Origin: Anarhynchus alexandrinus
Taxonomy: Eukaryota > Chordata > Aves > Charadriiformes > Charadriidae
Direction: 5' to 3'
DNA: 64,000 nucleotides
Assembly: GCA_008711295.1 (NCBI GenBank)
Contig: VUYV01000046.1
Span: forward strand, 5,480,580 to 5,544,579
Shown: positions 1 through 13,394 of the stretch, in pieces
Layout of the letters: every line of letters starts with the position of its first letter
Position numbering within the stretch: the stretch's first letter is position 1
Notes under the pieces: generated by a model
Told to the model about the DNA's origin: nothing
Database searches by the model: none
Seen by the model: the letters and a program-made list of their open reading frames with translations, nothing else
Position numbers and translations under genes: made by a program

Positions 1-3000
1 AACTGAGCATCGTTGGCACATCCAATTGGAGCAGAAGGAAGAGACACACTTTACTGGTCTTCCCATGTGTAACTGGGTGTTACAGAGGCCTGGATAGAGT
101 GTGCTTCAATGGAAGACACTTTGTTCGGTTTTGCCCACTGTAGTAAACTTCACATTTGATTCCTCAGTATCCTTGACATCTCTTAATAGTCATTCCATCC
201 AGGGAGCATCTATTCTCTTCCAGATGTAGGCATTACCTTCATCTTCATTGTTTATTCTCTATTTAAAAAGACATCTAAAGGATTAGTATCTTCTTACTTC
301 ATCTGCTTCTTCAGCTAAATCATGATACATCCTTCTGGGAAAGATCTTCGGGGAGAACAAATCGCTGTAGTTACTTGAGTAAATAATGCAGACCAGTTAC
401 AGGCTTTGTGGGGTGAGCTGAGTCCATGGAGCTGTTCTGAGGCCAATAACTGTGATGACATGAGGCACAATTTTGGTAATTACTTAATTGACAAGATAGC
501 CATTGACCTGAAAGATAATCTGTACTCAGTGCAGTTTCATAGCTAAACTTAAAGAGAATAAAACTAGCTGACAGAAGTGTAATTCATTATAATTTGGCAT
601 ATTGAGAAGAATTCTTTGGCCATCAGTAATTCTTGGAAATACCTGTATTGCACCTGCTGCAGGCTTTCTGATATACGTCTGGCAACTCCTAGGATTTAAC
701 CCTCACATGACAAATGAATGAAATGAAAGAATGAAAGCTGATTTTAACATTGCTAGACTACTTCTGAAATTGATGTAAGTATATGCTAGGCAAGCATGCT
801 TCACTTCTTATATGTCAGGTGCCTGGCATTCCTGCTGATTTCATTTGAGTTTGGCCCTTCTTAAAATGCTTTCTAGATCTGAGCTATCAAAAATCAAGGC
901 AGCCAAAACCCAAGTGCAATTTGATAATTTTTTTTGTGAATGTCTTTGACAGTGGTTATGCCACGCAGTTCCCTGCCCAGTTCCCCCTCAAATTCTTCAG
1001 TTCAGGTTTCAAATCTCTCCCGTGCCAGGTCATATAAAGGAAATCTTTTCTCAGCACTAAACCTGGCTGAAAATCCATAAATCACCTCATTATAAAGGTA
1101 TGTTCATTCCAAGAGAAAATCCAAGCAAGGGCACAGATGAGTCTTCACCTGCACACAGAGTGCAGCCCCAGAGAAAGTGGGATTTGGGCTGCCCTGCACT
1201 GAGTACACTCAGCGGCTGAACTGCCTTCAAGTTAGCATTTTCTATGGGCTGTAAGCACCAATTTACTATATGCAGCTTAAAAACACCAGGTCAGGTATTT
1301 GTAGCCACATAATGAAGTATTTAATTATGTGCTAACTGGCTGGATAAGGTCTGCCTCTTCTTAAAAGGCACTGGTTGTAAGCTCAGCAAGACCCTCTGCA
1401 ATGGACATCTCTGGATCCTCTGGAAGAGACCGAAGATGAGGGCCAAGGAAGGTCTGATTAGCTTATTTTAATATTATTTTTTTTTCTAACACGCTTCTTT
1501 TCCCTGAAACCAGTCACTGCTCTGTTCAGAAGGGTGATGTGCTTAGCAGCTCTCTGCGTCCTGCATCATCTGGATTCAAAACAGGGCGTGCATCATCTCT
1601 GCTGTCTGTGCTGACAACAGATACGTGTCAAGATGTCACCAGCAAGGTGAGATCTGGAGAACGTCCCTGACCTGGGATGCGCACACAAACTTCATCAGGC
1701 TCCGGTTCAGGTTGAGTCCAGGAAGTGAATCAACCTTGGAACTGCAGTTGATGTTTCTGCTGGTATCTGTGATTATTGGCCCTGGCAACATTTAAAAGGT
1801 CAGGACCTGTTCTGCAGAGTAGGTTCACCATATACAGGGAATCAGTTGTTCACAATTTCATCTGAGAGAGTCATCTGTGTCAATAATACTCTGCATACTA
1901 GGAACGGGTTAGATTTATCCCTTCTTCCATTTGTGTGTGACATTTCAGTTTAACAGCTACCAATTTTGTTTGGGTCAGATCTTCCTAGCATCTAGACTGA
2001 CACTGGCACTTTGTTTATGTATAGTTAACATTAAAAGGAGTTATCCATTGGAATCTACTCTTTGCTGACTCTTAGCTCCTACAAGTAAGCAAGGATTTAT
2101 TTCAGGCCGTGAGATATTTTTCCAAATCAGAAATTGTGGGGCTTTCCTCTGCTCTCCTTCAAATCAGTAAGAAACCTCAAACTGATGCACTGGGAGCAGG
2201 ATTGGGTTCTAACCTGCCTCTATTTATAAATTTCTTTGTGAAAGACAGCACTGATCTGGATTCTTAGCTACATTTTTACGCTGATTTTTCCGTCACTAGC
2301 AAGTGCCACACATCTGGAAGTTTTTGGTAGGGTGAATCTGTGTTTACATTGTGTACCTCTCTTTGCAGCATTATTATCAATCAAGCTTCCTCACTTCAGA
2401 TTCAAACTGAGAATATTTCGTTAAGGCAGAAGTGAATGTTTAGCTAAAGTATGCAGGTATAGAAAATGTGGTTTACGCTCCATTTAAGGAGTTGGTCCTT
2501 AAAATATCTAGTCAGGTAACAGCTGCTGTCCTTGCCTTGGCTTTTCCCTGCACTGAATTAATCAGTCTGGCTCCTACCGAAATAAAAGGGAATTCAGCAC
2601 GTGGAGAGATGGATTGAAAAGTCCCTAAACTGACTTCGGCTATATTTGCTCTGTTCTTATCTGTAACTTTGCTGCATTGTTACGGTTCAGAGTGGAAATA
2701 GTTTTAAATTTTTCTGCTTCAAATTGTGGCCCAGCAGTGCCATAAACTAGTGCCCACCCAGACCCGCGCGTAGCGGGGCCGCTGGCTTGTGGCCTTCAGG
2801 TGAACACCGCGGTCCAGTAAGTTTGCAAGATCACAGCCTAAATCTGTCAGAAAATTCAGATTAAGGAGCAAATTCAGTCCTGCTGGCAGCCCAGCTGGTG
2901 CAGCGGTGTCACATCTGCCTACGTAAGGACTGAATTTGTCCCACCTCGTGCAGAGCACATGAGAAAGCGCTGGATCTTGATTCCTTGCACCCCACAGCCC

Positions 3001-4099
3001 CCTCCACTAAGCTTTAGGTGCTTAAGAGCTGCAAACCTAAATTTTCTACAGCACCTCACGAATTTGGTGGGATACTGCTTTTTCAGGAGCCCAGCTGAAC
3101 GCGAATGTTCTCTTTTGGAGACCATTTTCAGAGATGCAGAGAAGAAAGGGGCCATTTTCAAGTGTTTTTAGCTGGGCACTGTGGGAACGAAGATCCTGGG
3201 TATCACTATTGCTTCTGGTTATTTAGGCTGTAAGATTTGATCCTTCCCAATTCAGCTTTTAGTAGCTTCCCTCTGAAGCTAAGTGAAGCAAAATATTGGA
3301 AGTGGGATCCTATTTCCATCCTCAAGAATACGCTGAGACTGAAGGTTACATGGCCAACTGCATTTTGTTTTCTAGTTATGGCATCTTATTATTACTAGTA
3401 TTTGTGCCTTGCTCACTGAAATTTTCTCCATGCTACAAAGATGCTTTTCAGATTCTGGCTGACAAGGGAACACAACTTTTATACAAGTGGCCTTTAGTGC
3501 TCTTTATAATATTATTTATTGTAATTTTTAAACCGTATGTGTAATTTATATTCTGGCACTGTCCAATATTTGAACAACTTTAATATGTTTATTTCAATAT
3601 ATTATGCAAACAATACTTCTTAACTGATTTTTTATGTTCTGTCTTTAAAAACTGCACCACTTATTAATAAATAGAAATTTCAATTATGATGTGGAGGAAT
3701 TTATTTTCTTTTAAATCCTGATATATTCACACATATTCAAAGGACACAGTGTCAAATGTACCCCCCAGCAAAGACATTGGCAAAGATCCTTTTGACTTCA
3801 TCAATGCAGGACTGAACTCAGAGCTACAAGGAGGCTTTATCTGGCTTCCACAGCTACTCCTGGACTAATATAACACACAGTAGATCCCATTATTTGTGAC
3901 TTCTTTTGATTTAGTGGCCATGAAACTTATATGGCTTTGATCATACGTGTGAGGGAAAATGAAAACTAGGGAAAAATACATTCGAATTTGAGACATTAAT
4001 ATGCTAAAATATGATGAAATTGCACACAAGCTATATAGAGATCATAATAATGGCACAAACCTGCTCTGAATATCCTCTGCAGGGAACTTAACAGCTGGC

Positions 4100-4280
4100 G
4101 AGAGGGTTGGGTTGGGAGTCCTATTGCCTGAATTCTGTCCCCAGTTCTGTTGCTGCATTTCTGTGTGGTCTTGGCCTCACATCTTCGGCTGTCTGTCCAT
4201 CTTCCTGGTGTGTAAAACCACCAGAAGGCAGCTCACCTGACTCCCAACCACACTGTGGGACAGTAGGAATTATTTAAAAT
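4100..4280 (+). repeat. Possible degenerate MIR/CORE-SINE-like copy
   Basis: The order of words resembles the MIR family: a 'gagtcc..gcctgaattctg' block, then 'tgtgtggtcttggcctcac', then 'ctgtccatctt..gtgtaaaacc'. These correspond to the MIR 'ctgtgtgaccttgggcaag' and 'ccccatctgtaaaatgg' segments. The copy is old and diverged. The call comes from recalled consensus features and was not aligned. Confidence 0.35.
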
Positions 4281-5093
4281 GTCTTGCCCTCTTACACAAA
4301 TAGGACGGTGTTACTGAGGAAAATTCACCCCAAAGATCTTTTCTACAAATGGTTCTGTTTGTATTCAAAATATATGTATATAGGGTATGTAGTTTTGGGT
4401 TTTATTTCTCCTAGCTACTGGTTTAGAAATTGCCATTTCCTTGGAAAACGTACGGCCTGTGCATGCACACGTGCACAGTTAAATGTGCTTGGCTCAGAGC
4501 ACTGCAGGAGGATTGGTGCGTGTGGGAGGAGAGGGACGGTGTGCAGCCTGTCTCCTGCGTTTCTCTCAGTGACAACAGTCACACAGAAGTTCAATATCAA
4601 GTCGAAGATGCCACTGTCTGTTCCTGTTAGACCCCTTTGGTGAAGAGCACTTTTTACAGCGTGGTCCAGTCAGTCCTACCTCAAATGACCCAGACTGGCA
4701 TCTCTCTTAACTATAGAGTTGAAGATGGCCAGCTTGGACAAAGACATATCTTTCTGATTGCTAAACAAGACAAGATGAATCCCATCCTAGAAGGCTGATG
4801 AGTAATTGTCCTGAATGAGAGAGGAAGAGAGGATGTGAAACATCACCTCCTCCCAAAAATATCGTTGGACCCAGTGTTATATTTTTAAGCCATTCCCTGT
4901 GGCTTCAGCATCATGATGGTCACCAAGGAACCAGCTCTGCTTGACAGTTGAAATGCAATCCAAAAAAAGATTTCTCAAAGTTTTGTGGTAGGTAAAAAAT
5001 TACTCACCAGTTATTCCAGTTTCTTATCCCATTTCTATATCCCTGTAAATTGGGAATAATTAAAAAAATCCTGTAGCGCTACCACATTCAGTT

Positions 5094-5184
5094 GTGGTGG
5101 TTTGGGGTTTTTGTGGTTTTGGGTTTGTCTTTTTGTGGTTTTGTTGGGTTTTTTTAGTTTGTTGTTGGTTTTTTTTTTTTTTTC
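5094..5184 (+). repeat. G/T-rich low-complexity tract ending in poly-T
   Basis: The + strand is built almost only of T and G, in units like 'gtggtttt' and 'ttgttggg', and ends in a long T run. It could be the decayed A-rich tail of a retrotransposed sequence inserted on the minus strand, or plain low complexity. Confidence 0.75.
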
Positions 5185-5987
5185 ACTGGATCAATTTAAA
5201 TAGGATCAGTGCCAGGCTCTTACAGCCAAGTTTAATGATTTTCTTCTGAAGATTGACAGTATTTTTTTAAACTAATGTTCCACCAGAGTGCGGAATTTCG
5301 AATCTCTTGACTTCAGTTTTTCACACAGCTCTAAAGACTATGTACAACACTAACATTTTCTTTATTCCCTGCATTTCTTTCAAGGCAAACACAAAGGTAC
5401 TTCAAATGTATTCACATCCTTTTATAGACAAAATTACCACGCATTATCATTACTTACTTAGCGGTGAGTGTCCCAGTTTGAACTGAACAGCAACTGCACA
5501 GCAGAATTCTTTTGCAAAGAAAAGCAGACAGCCACAGCAATGACATTTAAATGAGTATTTCACAGACACAATAGGTGAAGCACTCAGCTTTTGTTCACCT
5601 GAACTGAAATATATTGCATTAAAATTTCTCCTTGGCTGTCACCCAAATACATAAGCATGCCAAATCACGGGATTTCACTGAGGCGCTGGGTCTGATCTTT
5701 TAAGAAATAGATTCTAAAATGGGAACAAGATGTGATATCTGTCTGCAGGCAGAGCCCCGCTTGTATTGAGGGAATTTTCTCTTCCTGCAGCGACTGCTTA
5801 CATCTATATGGGACTACTGAGGTCGTATATAATTGTTCTCTGCCTGAGTAGAATAAGACCAAGACTTAATGGTTTAGAAAGGGTAAATATCAATGCTTCC
5901 AGTATGGCACAAACACCAGTGTCAGGAATGGAAGCTTCTCAGTGTATCCTTCCCTTTCTTCTCAGGACGCTTATAGGAGACCTTTAA

Positions 5988-6015
5988 TTTTCAAGACTTT
6001 CCAGAGTCTTGAAAA
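5988..6015. repeat. Perfect 11-bp inverted repeat (hairpin)
   Basis: The arms ttttcaagact (5988-5998) and agtcttgaaaa (6005-6015) are exact reverse complements around a 6-base loop. It lies about 120 bp left of the LTR. No function can be assigned. Confidence 0.8.
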
Positions 6016-6133
6016 CGAGCTCAGATAAAACGGTCTCTTGATTAATGTGGAGCATCCTCTTGGATCACAGAGAAAGGAAGAAATCAGGAAAGCCAAGTGC
6101 CATGGCACCGAGAGGCAGAAGAGCTAAACTGTC

Positions 6134-6869
6134 TGTCATGGTTTGGGCCAGGCTGGCCACAGAGATGAACGACAGATGCTCTCCCCCACCTCTCTCTCCA
6201 AGGAGAGGAGGGAGAGAGAGAAAGTTTAGAAGAAACTAAACTACTTTAATGAAATATTAATAATGAAATAAAAAGTAAATAATGAAATATATACAATATA
6301 TACAAAACTGTATTGAGCTCCCAGGATGACAATCACATCACCGGCAGGCACTGCAAAAGTCCCAGAGTGGACTCAGTGATGGATGGGAGCTGGATTCCAG
6401 ATCTGGATTCAGGAATGGACAGATTAACATCAAAGGCAGACGAACAGACAGTCCTCCTCGGACGCCATCCATTGAAGAAAGAGGGCTGACCCTTTGATCC
6501 CTCAGCTTTTATACTGAGCATGAGGCAGATGGGATGGAATACCCTGTTGGTCAGTTTTGGGTCACCTGTCCTGTTCACTCCTCCCCACAGGTGTGACCCT
6601 TCTACGCTTTTCCGCTTCCGACCTTCCAACAGGGCAAATAACAAACTTAGCTGGCCTTGGGTGTTATAGCAATTAGTATAAGCAAGAGCCTCTCTGCATA
6701 CCATTCCTTGGCATAAATTAGGACTAATCAGGTCTTATCACTCTGAGAGCGAACAGTTTTTGCACAAGATGCTGTTAACTTCAGAGAGTTCAGTTAGTTA
6801 GCAGAGGCTTAGCTGCAAAGTAAAATTACAAAACAGAAAATGGGTCCTGTTTTACCTCAAGCCAGGACA
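6134..6869 (-). mobile_element. Solo LTR of an avian endogenous retrovirus
   Basis: On the + strand the segment starts TGTCATGGTTTGGGCCAGG and ends near CCAGGACA, so it has the TG...CA ends of an LTR in reverse orientation. Read on the minus strand it carries a TATAAAA box (complement of 6507-6513), preceded by a block like the 'ctgaccaa..ggatattccat' region common in bird LTRs. An ATTAAA polyadenylation signal follows (complement of 6245-6250), in the right order for U3-R-U5. No gag, pol or env sequence flanks it, so it looks like a solo LTR left by recombination. No clear target-site duplication was seen. It lies about 9.3 kb upstream of the HHLA1 start and points away from it. Exact ends are uncertain by tens of bases. 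Confidence 0.65.
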
Positions 6870-8769
6870 CCATCTTTAAAGAAATTGCCCTCTGAGATGG
6901 CTTTTTCAGGCATGTGGTCCTGATGGCTGGTAGCCCAGTGAGCTTGGGACAGCACAACTCCTCTCCTGCTTCCTTGTGTCAGATGCAGATGGTCAGCAGA
7001 ATATAGACCAGGGATCATGAAAAAAGAAGATGTAAGGTGTGCTATTAATGTTTTGGCAAGTTTGATGGGACCAGTTATGTGTCTGGCACACATTATATCA
7101 GAAATAGCAACACTGGATAACTCATTAAATGCTTTCTAAGTAAGTTCTGGACTGCTGCAACTTCTCTGTATCTAATCAAAGCTTTATGAGTCTCTAGACA
7201 TACAAATGCAGAGGGCTTGATCACTAACTATCGTCTTTGGAAGCCCCAAAGGAGAAGTGCAAAGTATCGCATGGGTCTGTAAAAATCTCATGAGATATAT
7301 ATAACGTGCAGAGAAGAAAGCAAGACCATCAGGAGTGCATCAGAGATGAACTGGTTTTGAGATTCAGTATATTCCCCGCAGTTTCCCATTTTGCTTTATA
7401 GCCAGGGAAACAGAGCTCTGCAGTCACTGTGACAGCCATTGTGCTCACTGCTTTTCTGGAGAAACATTTACACTACGGTGAACGTTTGGTGGCACAGAGA
7501 GATGACTGCAACGGCTCTGCTCTCTTCAATGCTGCCCAGTGAGTATTTCTCAGTAAGTATGTTTTGCTCTACAAACCCAGGCAGCTCATCTGCCTCTGCT
7601 TTAATTTTTCTTGTCACGACATGCCAACAATATCAGTGAGGAATGGAGTAGCACCCAGCTACTCAGTTCTTATGCACTTAATGCATCTTCCATGGGGCAA
7701 GCAATGGCAATCTTCAGCTGATGAAATTCTGGGTGTCCCTGGTGCAGAAACCTTGGCCCATTTAAACAAGTAAATCAAGGTCTGGTGGAAGAAAAAAAAG
7801 TGTTTCCGAGAAGCATCGTCTTTCTAATTTTCCAGCTGATGTGAATTTCTGACAAGGAATATGGCAAAAGCAACTCTTAGTCCATTTCCACATCAGCTAT
7901 TATAATGTCACATCTGTTGTCACTACGTATTTTCACAATTTCTGTGCCTCCTTTTTTCCTGTCTCCCTCCTTTTCCTCCTCTCCTTAAGAATGTGCTTGA
8001 ATTCACAAATGTTTTACGATGTCAGACATGTTAAAGAAAAGTGTTAGTTACTTTAGACAAATACATATACCAAAAATTCTTAATGGAAACAGTTGAACTG
8101 AATGGCTGTAGAGTTTAATGCTCACTCTTTTTGGGAGGTTTTGTGGCGTTAGTACCAATCTTAGCAAAATATTAGTAAGACAGATAAAAGAAAAAATGTT
8201 TTAAGGTCAGGATTCATTTGCAATTCTAAGTAAATTTCCTGAAACGGGAAAGAAATTTTATGAAGAGGAATAAATAAATGTTTATACATGTAAATATATA
8301 TAATTCTCCTTTTAAGGGATGAAATTTGTTTTATGCTTCTAGGAATAACAGAGAAACATTGTTACATTTAGAGAATTGTCCTTAATGAAATTTGTGAAAA
8401 AATAAATAAAATAGAATTAGAAAAACATTGCTAACATCTGAAATGAAAATTCAGATTAAAAGAAGCTTTATAAAACTAGTACACTTCTTAACAGAATAAA
8501 CTAAATATCTTGTAAAATTGTAACGGGAGAGGACTAAAGGAGAGGTTTTGAATTATAATCAGGCTCTTTCAGAAAAAAAAATGCAATTTACACAGTTGAT
8601 ACTTTTCTAAACAAAGGTTATTAAACCATTACTCAAAGGTGCTTTCATAGAAGTGTTTACCATACTGTAATAAAGTGTAACTGAGGATAAAACTTCAATC
8701 CTCTCGATCAAGCTTGGATTAAGTTTGCTTGTGTGTTCTTTTTTTCTTTTTTTTAATAAGTGCTTCATT

Positions 8770-8793
8770 CTCTATTGCACGCTAGCAATAGAG
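8770..8793. repeat. Perfect 9-bp inverted repeat (hairpin)
   Basis: The arms ctctattgc (8770-8778) and gcaatagag (8785-8793) are exact reverse complements with a 6-base loop containing the start of gctagc. It sits in AT-rich intergenic DNA. No RNA gene is implied. Confidence 0.8.
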
Positions 8794-11700
8794 GGAGAGA
8801 GGTACAGCTGGGTGTGTGTTTTCCTACCAGGCATATAGGACAGGCAGGTTTGCAAGATGCATTAGGTACCGCAGTATTCCATGTGCCACAGCTCATCTTT
8901 TAAGGCAGAGATGGTTTCTAGCCCAGCCAGGGCGGTGGGTAGCTGTACCTGAGGACACTGGTGGATTGGGACAGAGTGGGTGGGAGGGGATGCTGGTTAC
9001 TGACGCTGGCTCAGGTCACATATGGTTGGAGCCCTTGCAGTCACTCACACACAGTGCAACTGCTGTGTAGAAACATGTGTTTAAAATGTCTAAGAAAATG
9101 CCACAAGGAAGAAGTTGTGCGTTGCTTCCACACTGTGTTCTCAACTCACAGAGAGATACAGCACCAACATTCAGACTTTGCTGTCTCCCTCCTTCCCAGA
9201 ACTTGATGCCACGCTGTCCTCACTCTTGCAGATACAGGCACTAGGCTTGAATGTGTGTTTATTTAAATTGCATTAGTGGGGGACTTATCCTGCGTGGCCT
9301 TCAGCAAATGAATGCGTTTACTCAATAATTTATATGAATTATGCGCCTATGTTAGTACTTAGCATTACTAAGAAGACTCTAAAAATGACTTCTTTTCTTG
9401 TTCTGGATTTTGGGATGCTAGTTATGGACACAGTGCTGTCACACAAAGAGACGCCGGAAAAAGGAGGTGCGTAAAGACTATACTCCTGAGAAAGCGACTT
9501 GCTCAGAGTGATGCTCTGAGTGAGAACACGGCATTGTCCCCAAGAGTCAAAGGTGGGGCTGAACAATAGCCCCCTCCCCGGTCACCTGAGCATCGCTCTG
9601 CAGCTGAGGAAAGTTAAAATTACAGAGTCCCAGGGTAAAACGCAGCATGAGGTAAAACCTGCTGAAAGTCAAATTATCCTCATAGCCAAACTTCAAACAG
9701 TTGGAATTGATCCCAGCGCACACATTTTCCCGGCTATACCTGTTTTTGTCAGCTGTTACAGAGAGGACTTTCATCCCAGCCTTCTTGATGAGATATTGAG
9801 CAACTGGTAATTAAATCAGTAAAAGTAAGTCTTGTCAAAGAAAAGGTGTTTCCATATTCCTCAAGCTGCAGCATTTAGTCACGGGCCATGAAAATTTTCC
9901 TTTTATCACACCAGTGACTTCCATACAGAATTAGATAATTTTAGATGAAATGACTTCCCACTGGATAATGTTTTTCCACGAAAGGCGGAGTGAAAGAAAA
10001 CAAAGGTGAGATTGTGCAGGGGTGTGCACATGCATATGTGCAAGCATCGTATTTACCAGCTATAACTCTGTAAAAAGTGGCTGCAGTTGCCTTCCAGCTT
10101 CCAAAGTTCATGGTGAAAGCAAGATTTTAGGACAGATAGGCACACACACATAGCATGGTCCCATAAACATCTTTTCTGTGGGAAACCAGGACCCCTCAAA
10201 ACATATGACTGAAATCTGAAACCAGAGAAATTGCTTTCTCCTGTCTGACACGTTGGCAAGTTGCAGTGCTTTAGCCGTTGCAGTAAGTTTCTTCTTTCTT
10301 TGGGTAACGTCACAGCTTTCTTTGCTTTGACTGGTGGAGGTGCAAGACTGGGACAATACAATTAAACAAAGACACGGGACAACAAAACAAGCCTGATGAC
10401 ACAGCAGTTACCCAGGCAATATCTACAATAATAAATTGAGTAGTGTTGGAGAGCCCTGCAACCCAAATGTCCATAGTATTACTAGGACCATGACATTGAA
10501 AGGACAGTCCCAGAGTGCTCCTGACCAACGATTCCCCAAGCCAGATTTGGAAACTGGGGAGAGGCGGACAACCACTCCTGACAGGCAGTTTGTACACAGC
10601 TATCCTGTGTGTCTCATCTGCTGCCTCCTCTTGATCCTCTCCTTTTCTAACAGGGGTCAGAATATTACTCTGTTGAGGTTTTGCTCAGATCCTTAAAGTA
10701 TTTTTTTATTCCATGGACCGACTGTGAATCCTTTTAGGTTGCCTCTCTCTAATTGCTACAGGGTTTTGAATTAATTCACACATTGAGGTGTTCAGTGGCT
10801 TATGATAAAACTACTGAATGGATGGTTTTCTGCTTTTAACAATCTTGCATCTAAACTCACTCATTTCAGAGCAATCACTTGCAGTCCAGAGGAATAAATG
10901 GCAGCGGAATTTCACCCACTGCTTCCAATAGTGGTCAACTCTTGGGTAATACTAAACATCACTCATCAACACCGAAATTGCCCTACGTTGTTGTTGTGAC
11001 CAGATCTCTCTTCCTCCCTCACCACTTAAGCACAATGCCAGGCAATTTTCTGTTTTAACTGTCATTTTGTTCCTTTTGATTTTCTACATTTAAGATGCAC
11101 TTCAGTCTTCTTCTTCGTTATCTCAACAATGTCCCTTGTTTAAATGGCTTCTCTAAGGACAGCTACAGCTTTGCCAAAGGGGCTTACCCTGTCCTACCTC
11201 TCGCCATCAAAGGTGGCATTGGCCTAATTGCGGTAAGATGAGCTGCCCCTTTAAAAGGGAAAAAAAGCTTTTCTGCTCTGCAGTTCAAGTCATTACTGCC
11301 AAAAGGAGCTTCCAATCCTCACCTGACCTGCCACAGAGCCTTTCCATGCGGGATTCAACAGGCACTTTGTGTGCTTATGATTGTGTTACCTCTCTTTAGT
11401 CCTTCTGGGATTAGGATAACAATCTTCACAGGATTTTAAGGCAAGATTATCAAGCCTGTCTACTCGAAGTCTTTCATGAAGTGATTATTAAGACCTGGCA
11501 ATAACCTCCAGTTATATATAGGCTCTGAAGATAATCATCTTTGTCAAGAGAAATCAGGTAAGTTGATATTAACCATTCCAGGTCTTGGTGGTTTCACATG
11601 TACTTGGAGGAAACCATTTCAACTGTGCTATTAATGCTTGGTGGAAGTGTAGCAGATGAAATGTATTTTTATTAAATGTATATTTAGTACATTTTATTAA

Positions 11701-13377
11701 AGTCTTATACAAATAAATCTGAACTTAAAAAGTAGTTGCAGCAGTTTAATGACGCATGTGATTGTAACACGGGCATATTTTTGTATTAACATGCAATATT
11801 TCTTTAGACCTAGTGTATCATGGGGTGCTTAAAATGAGAGATGACCTTTAGATGTTGGAACTGAATGAAGGTAGGGAAATCAATACTCAAGGACTTTCTT
11901 TTTTAATTTCTTTGTTCTCTTAACTTCTGTTCTGCTCTGTTTAGCATGAAGACATGGGAAAACTACTTGATATCTGATTGCGCTCTGTACAGGAAAAATT
12001 AAAACAATTTAAATTTCATGGTTACCTGCCACATTAAATTGAGTTCAAATGAAGCATAGCTAATAAACATGTTGGTTTAAGATTACTGTTAATCTAGAAT
12101 AACAAAGAGATATTTAATAAGAGGTCTTCATAAGTGTATAAAGGTAACCTGAACTGGATTAAAATCTCCAATTCATCAGTTCGGGGAACTCTGGATCAAC
12201 AGTTCTAAGTAAAATGAATTCTAGTAATATCATTCAGCTTAAAATAAACACAAGAGGAGGATTATTATATCCAGTAGATGTGAAGGAGAATTTGCAACTC
12301 AAAGCTTGACCTGCAGCTTGTATCACATAAATGTCTGGAAGAAAAATATTCAATGAGAATCAGTTTATAGGCTGGTTGTGTGGCATCTGTGCCTTTAGTG
12401 CCTGTGAATCTCACTATGTTTTGAAATGGAAATTTTAAGGGCTTCTGAGCTGGAGTACATTGAGGGTTTCATATTTGCAATCTGGACATGTATTTTAGTC
12501 ACCACAGTAGCGTCACTTATGCTGGCAAACAAAAGAGATACAGTTACAAATTAATAAAAACTTGTCCCTGATTGATAGATAAAAATTAGATATCAGATAA
12601 CCAGGGTAACGCAAACATGATGTGTATCGTAAGACAATATTACTAATATCTACATTGCTGAGAGATAGGCTATTTCAGGCAGCAGTTCTAGGAATATTTG
12701 TCACAGATGGCTTTGAAATTTAATTAGACAGCATAAATGCTCAGAGAGTTAATGCTGGGAAAAGATTTTGGAAAGCAGCTAAAACCTAATGTTTCAAATT
12801 TAAATCCGTCTCTACCTATTGAGGAGTAAGGGCAGTCCTTTCTAGAGTGATGCTCTTAGTATTGAGATTTCTCTGCAATTTCTTTTTAAGCATCTTGCAC
12901 CAGCCAGAGGACACCACAGCGCTAAATCTGGCATTCAGGCAAAACAAGCCCTCCCGTGAATGGGGGATTTTCCATTCATTTTCCATTCATTCCCTTATTT
13001 AATATCTCTTTGCTAGATACAGAACAGGGTTTGGCTTATTATGATCTGTCCTTCCAGGTTATGTTTGCATGTTGTCCCAATCATTAGATGTTTTGCTTGA
13101 TCCAGTCTGTAGTGTGTAATCACTCCTCAGTCAAATGTGGGTGTTATTGCCAGACTAATGCCTGCTCTGAATTCCCGCTGCAAATCAGCGTCGTACGCAG
13201 GGAAAATAGCGTGTGCGTTGGTTAGTGTGGAGGAGCAGCTCAGCGGAGAGGACAGCAGGGAGCTGCAAATTCAGGTGAGCAAGAAAGCGTCTCTCAATGT
13301 GCATGGGATGCTTCCAAGCACAACTTTGTATCTTGCTCTCTTTCAATTTTGTTTCTACTTTTACAGCTGCTTTTTTC

Positions 13378-13394
13378 TTCTCTCTCTCTCTCTT
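13378..13394 (+). repeat. CT microsatellite
   Basis: A run of about eight CT units in a pyrimidine-rich context. Confidence 0.8.

Larger units (their letters stand above)
1..6133. other. Gene-free upstream flank
   Basis: No reading frame here looks like a conserved protein, and no exon with good splice borders was recognised. The open frames are short and have random-looking composition. The stretch holds a possible degenerate SINE near 4100-4280, a G/T-rich tract at 5094-5184 and a short perfect hairpin at 5988-6015. By synteny with mammals KCNQ3 should lie further left, so part of this could be its distal flank or 3' UTR, but nothing in the sequence shows that. Confidence 0.6.

Noticed and set aside
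3296..3544. 82-codon frame with hydrophobic stretches
   Set aside because: AT-rich sequence gives Leu, Ile and Phe runs by chance; no homolog or regulatory context was recognised.
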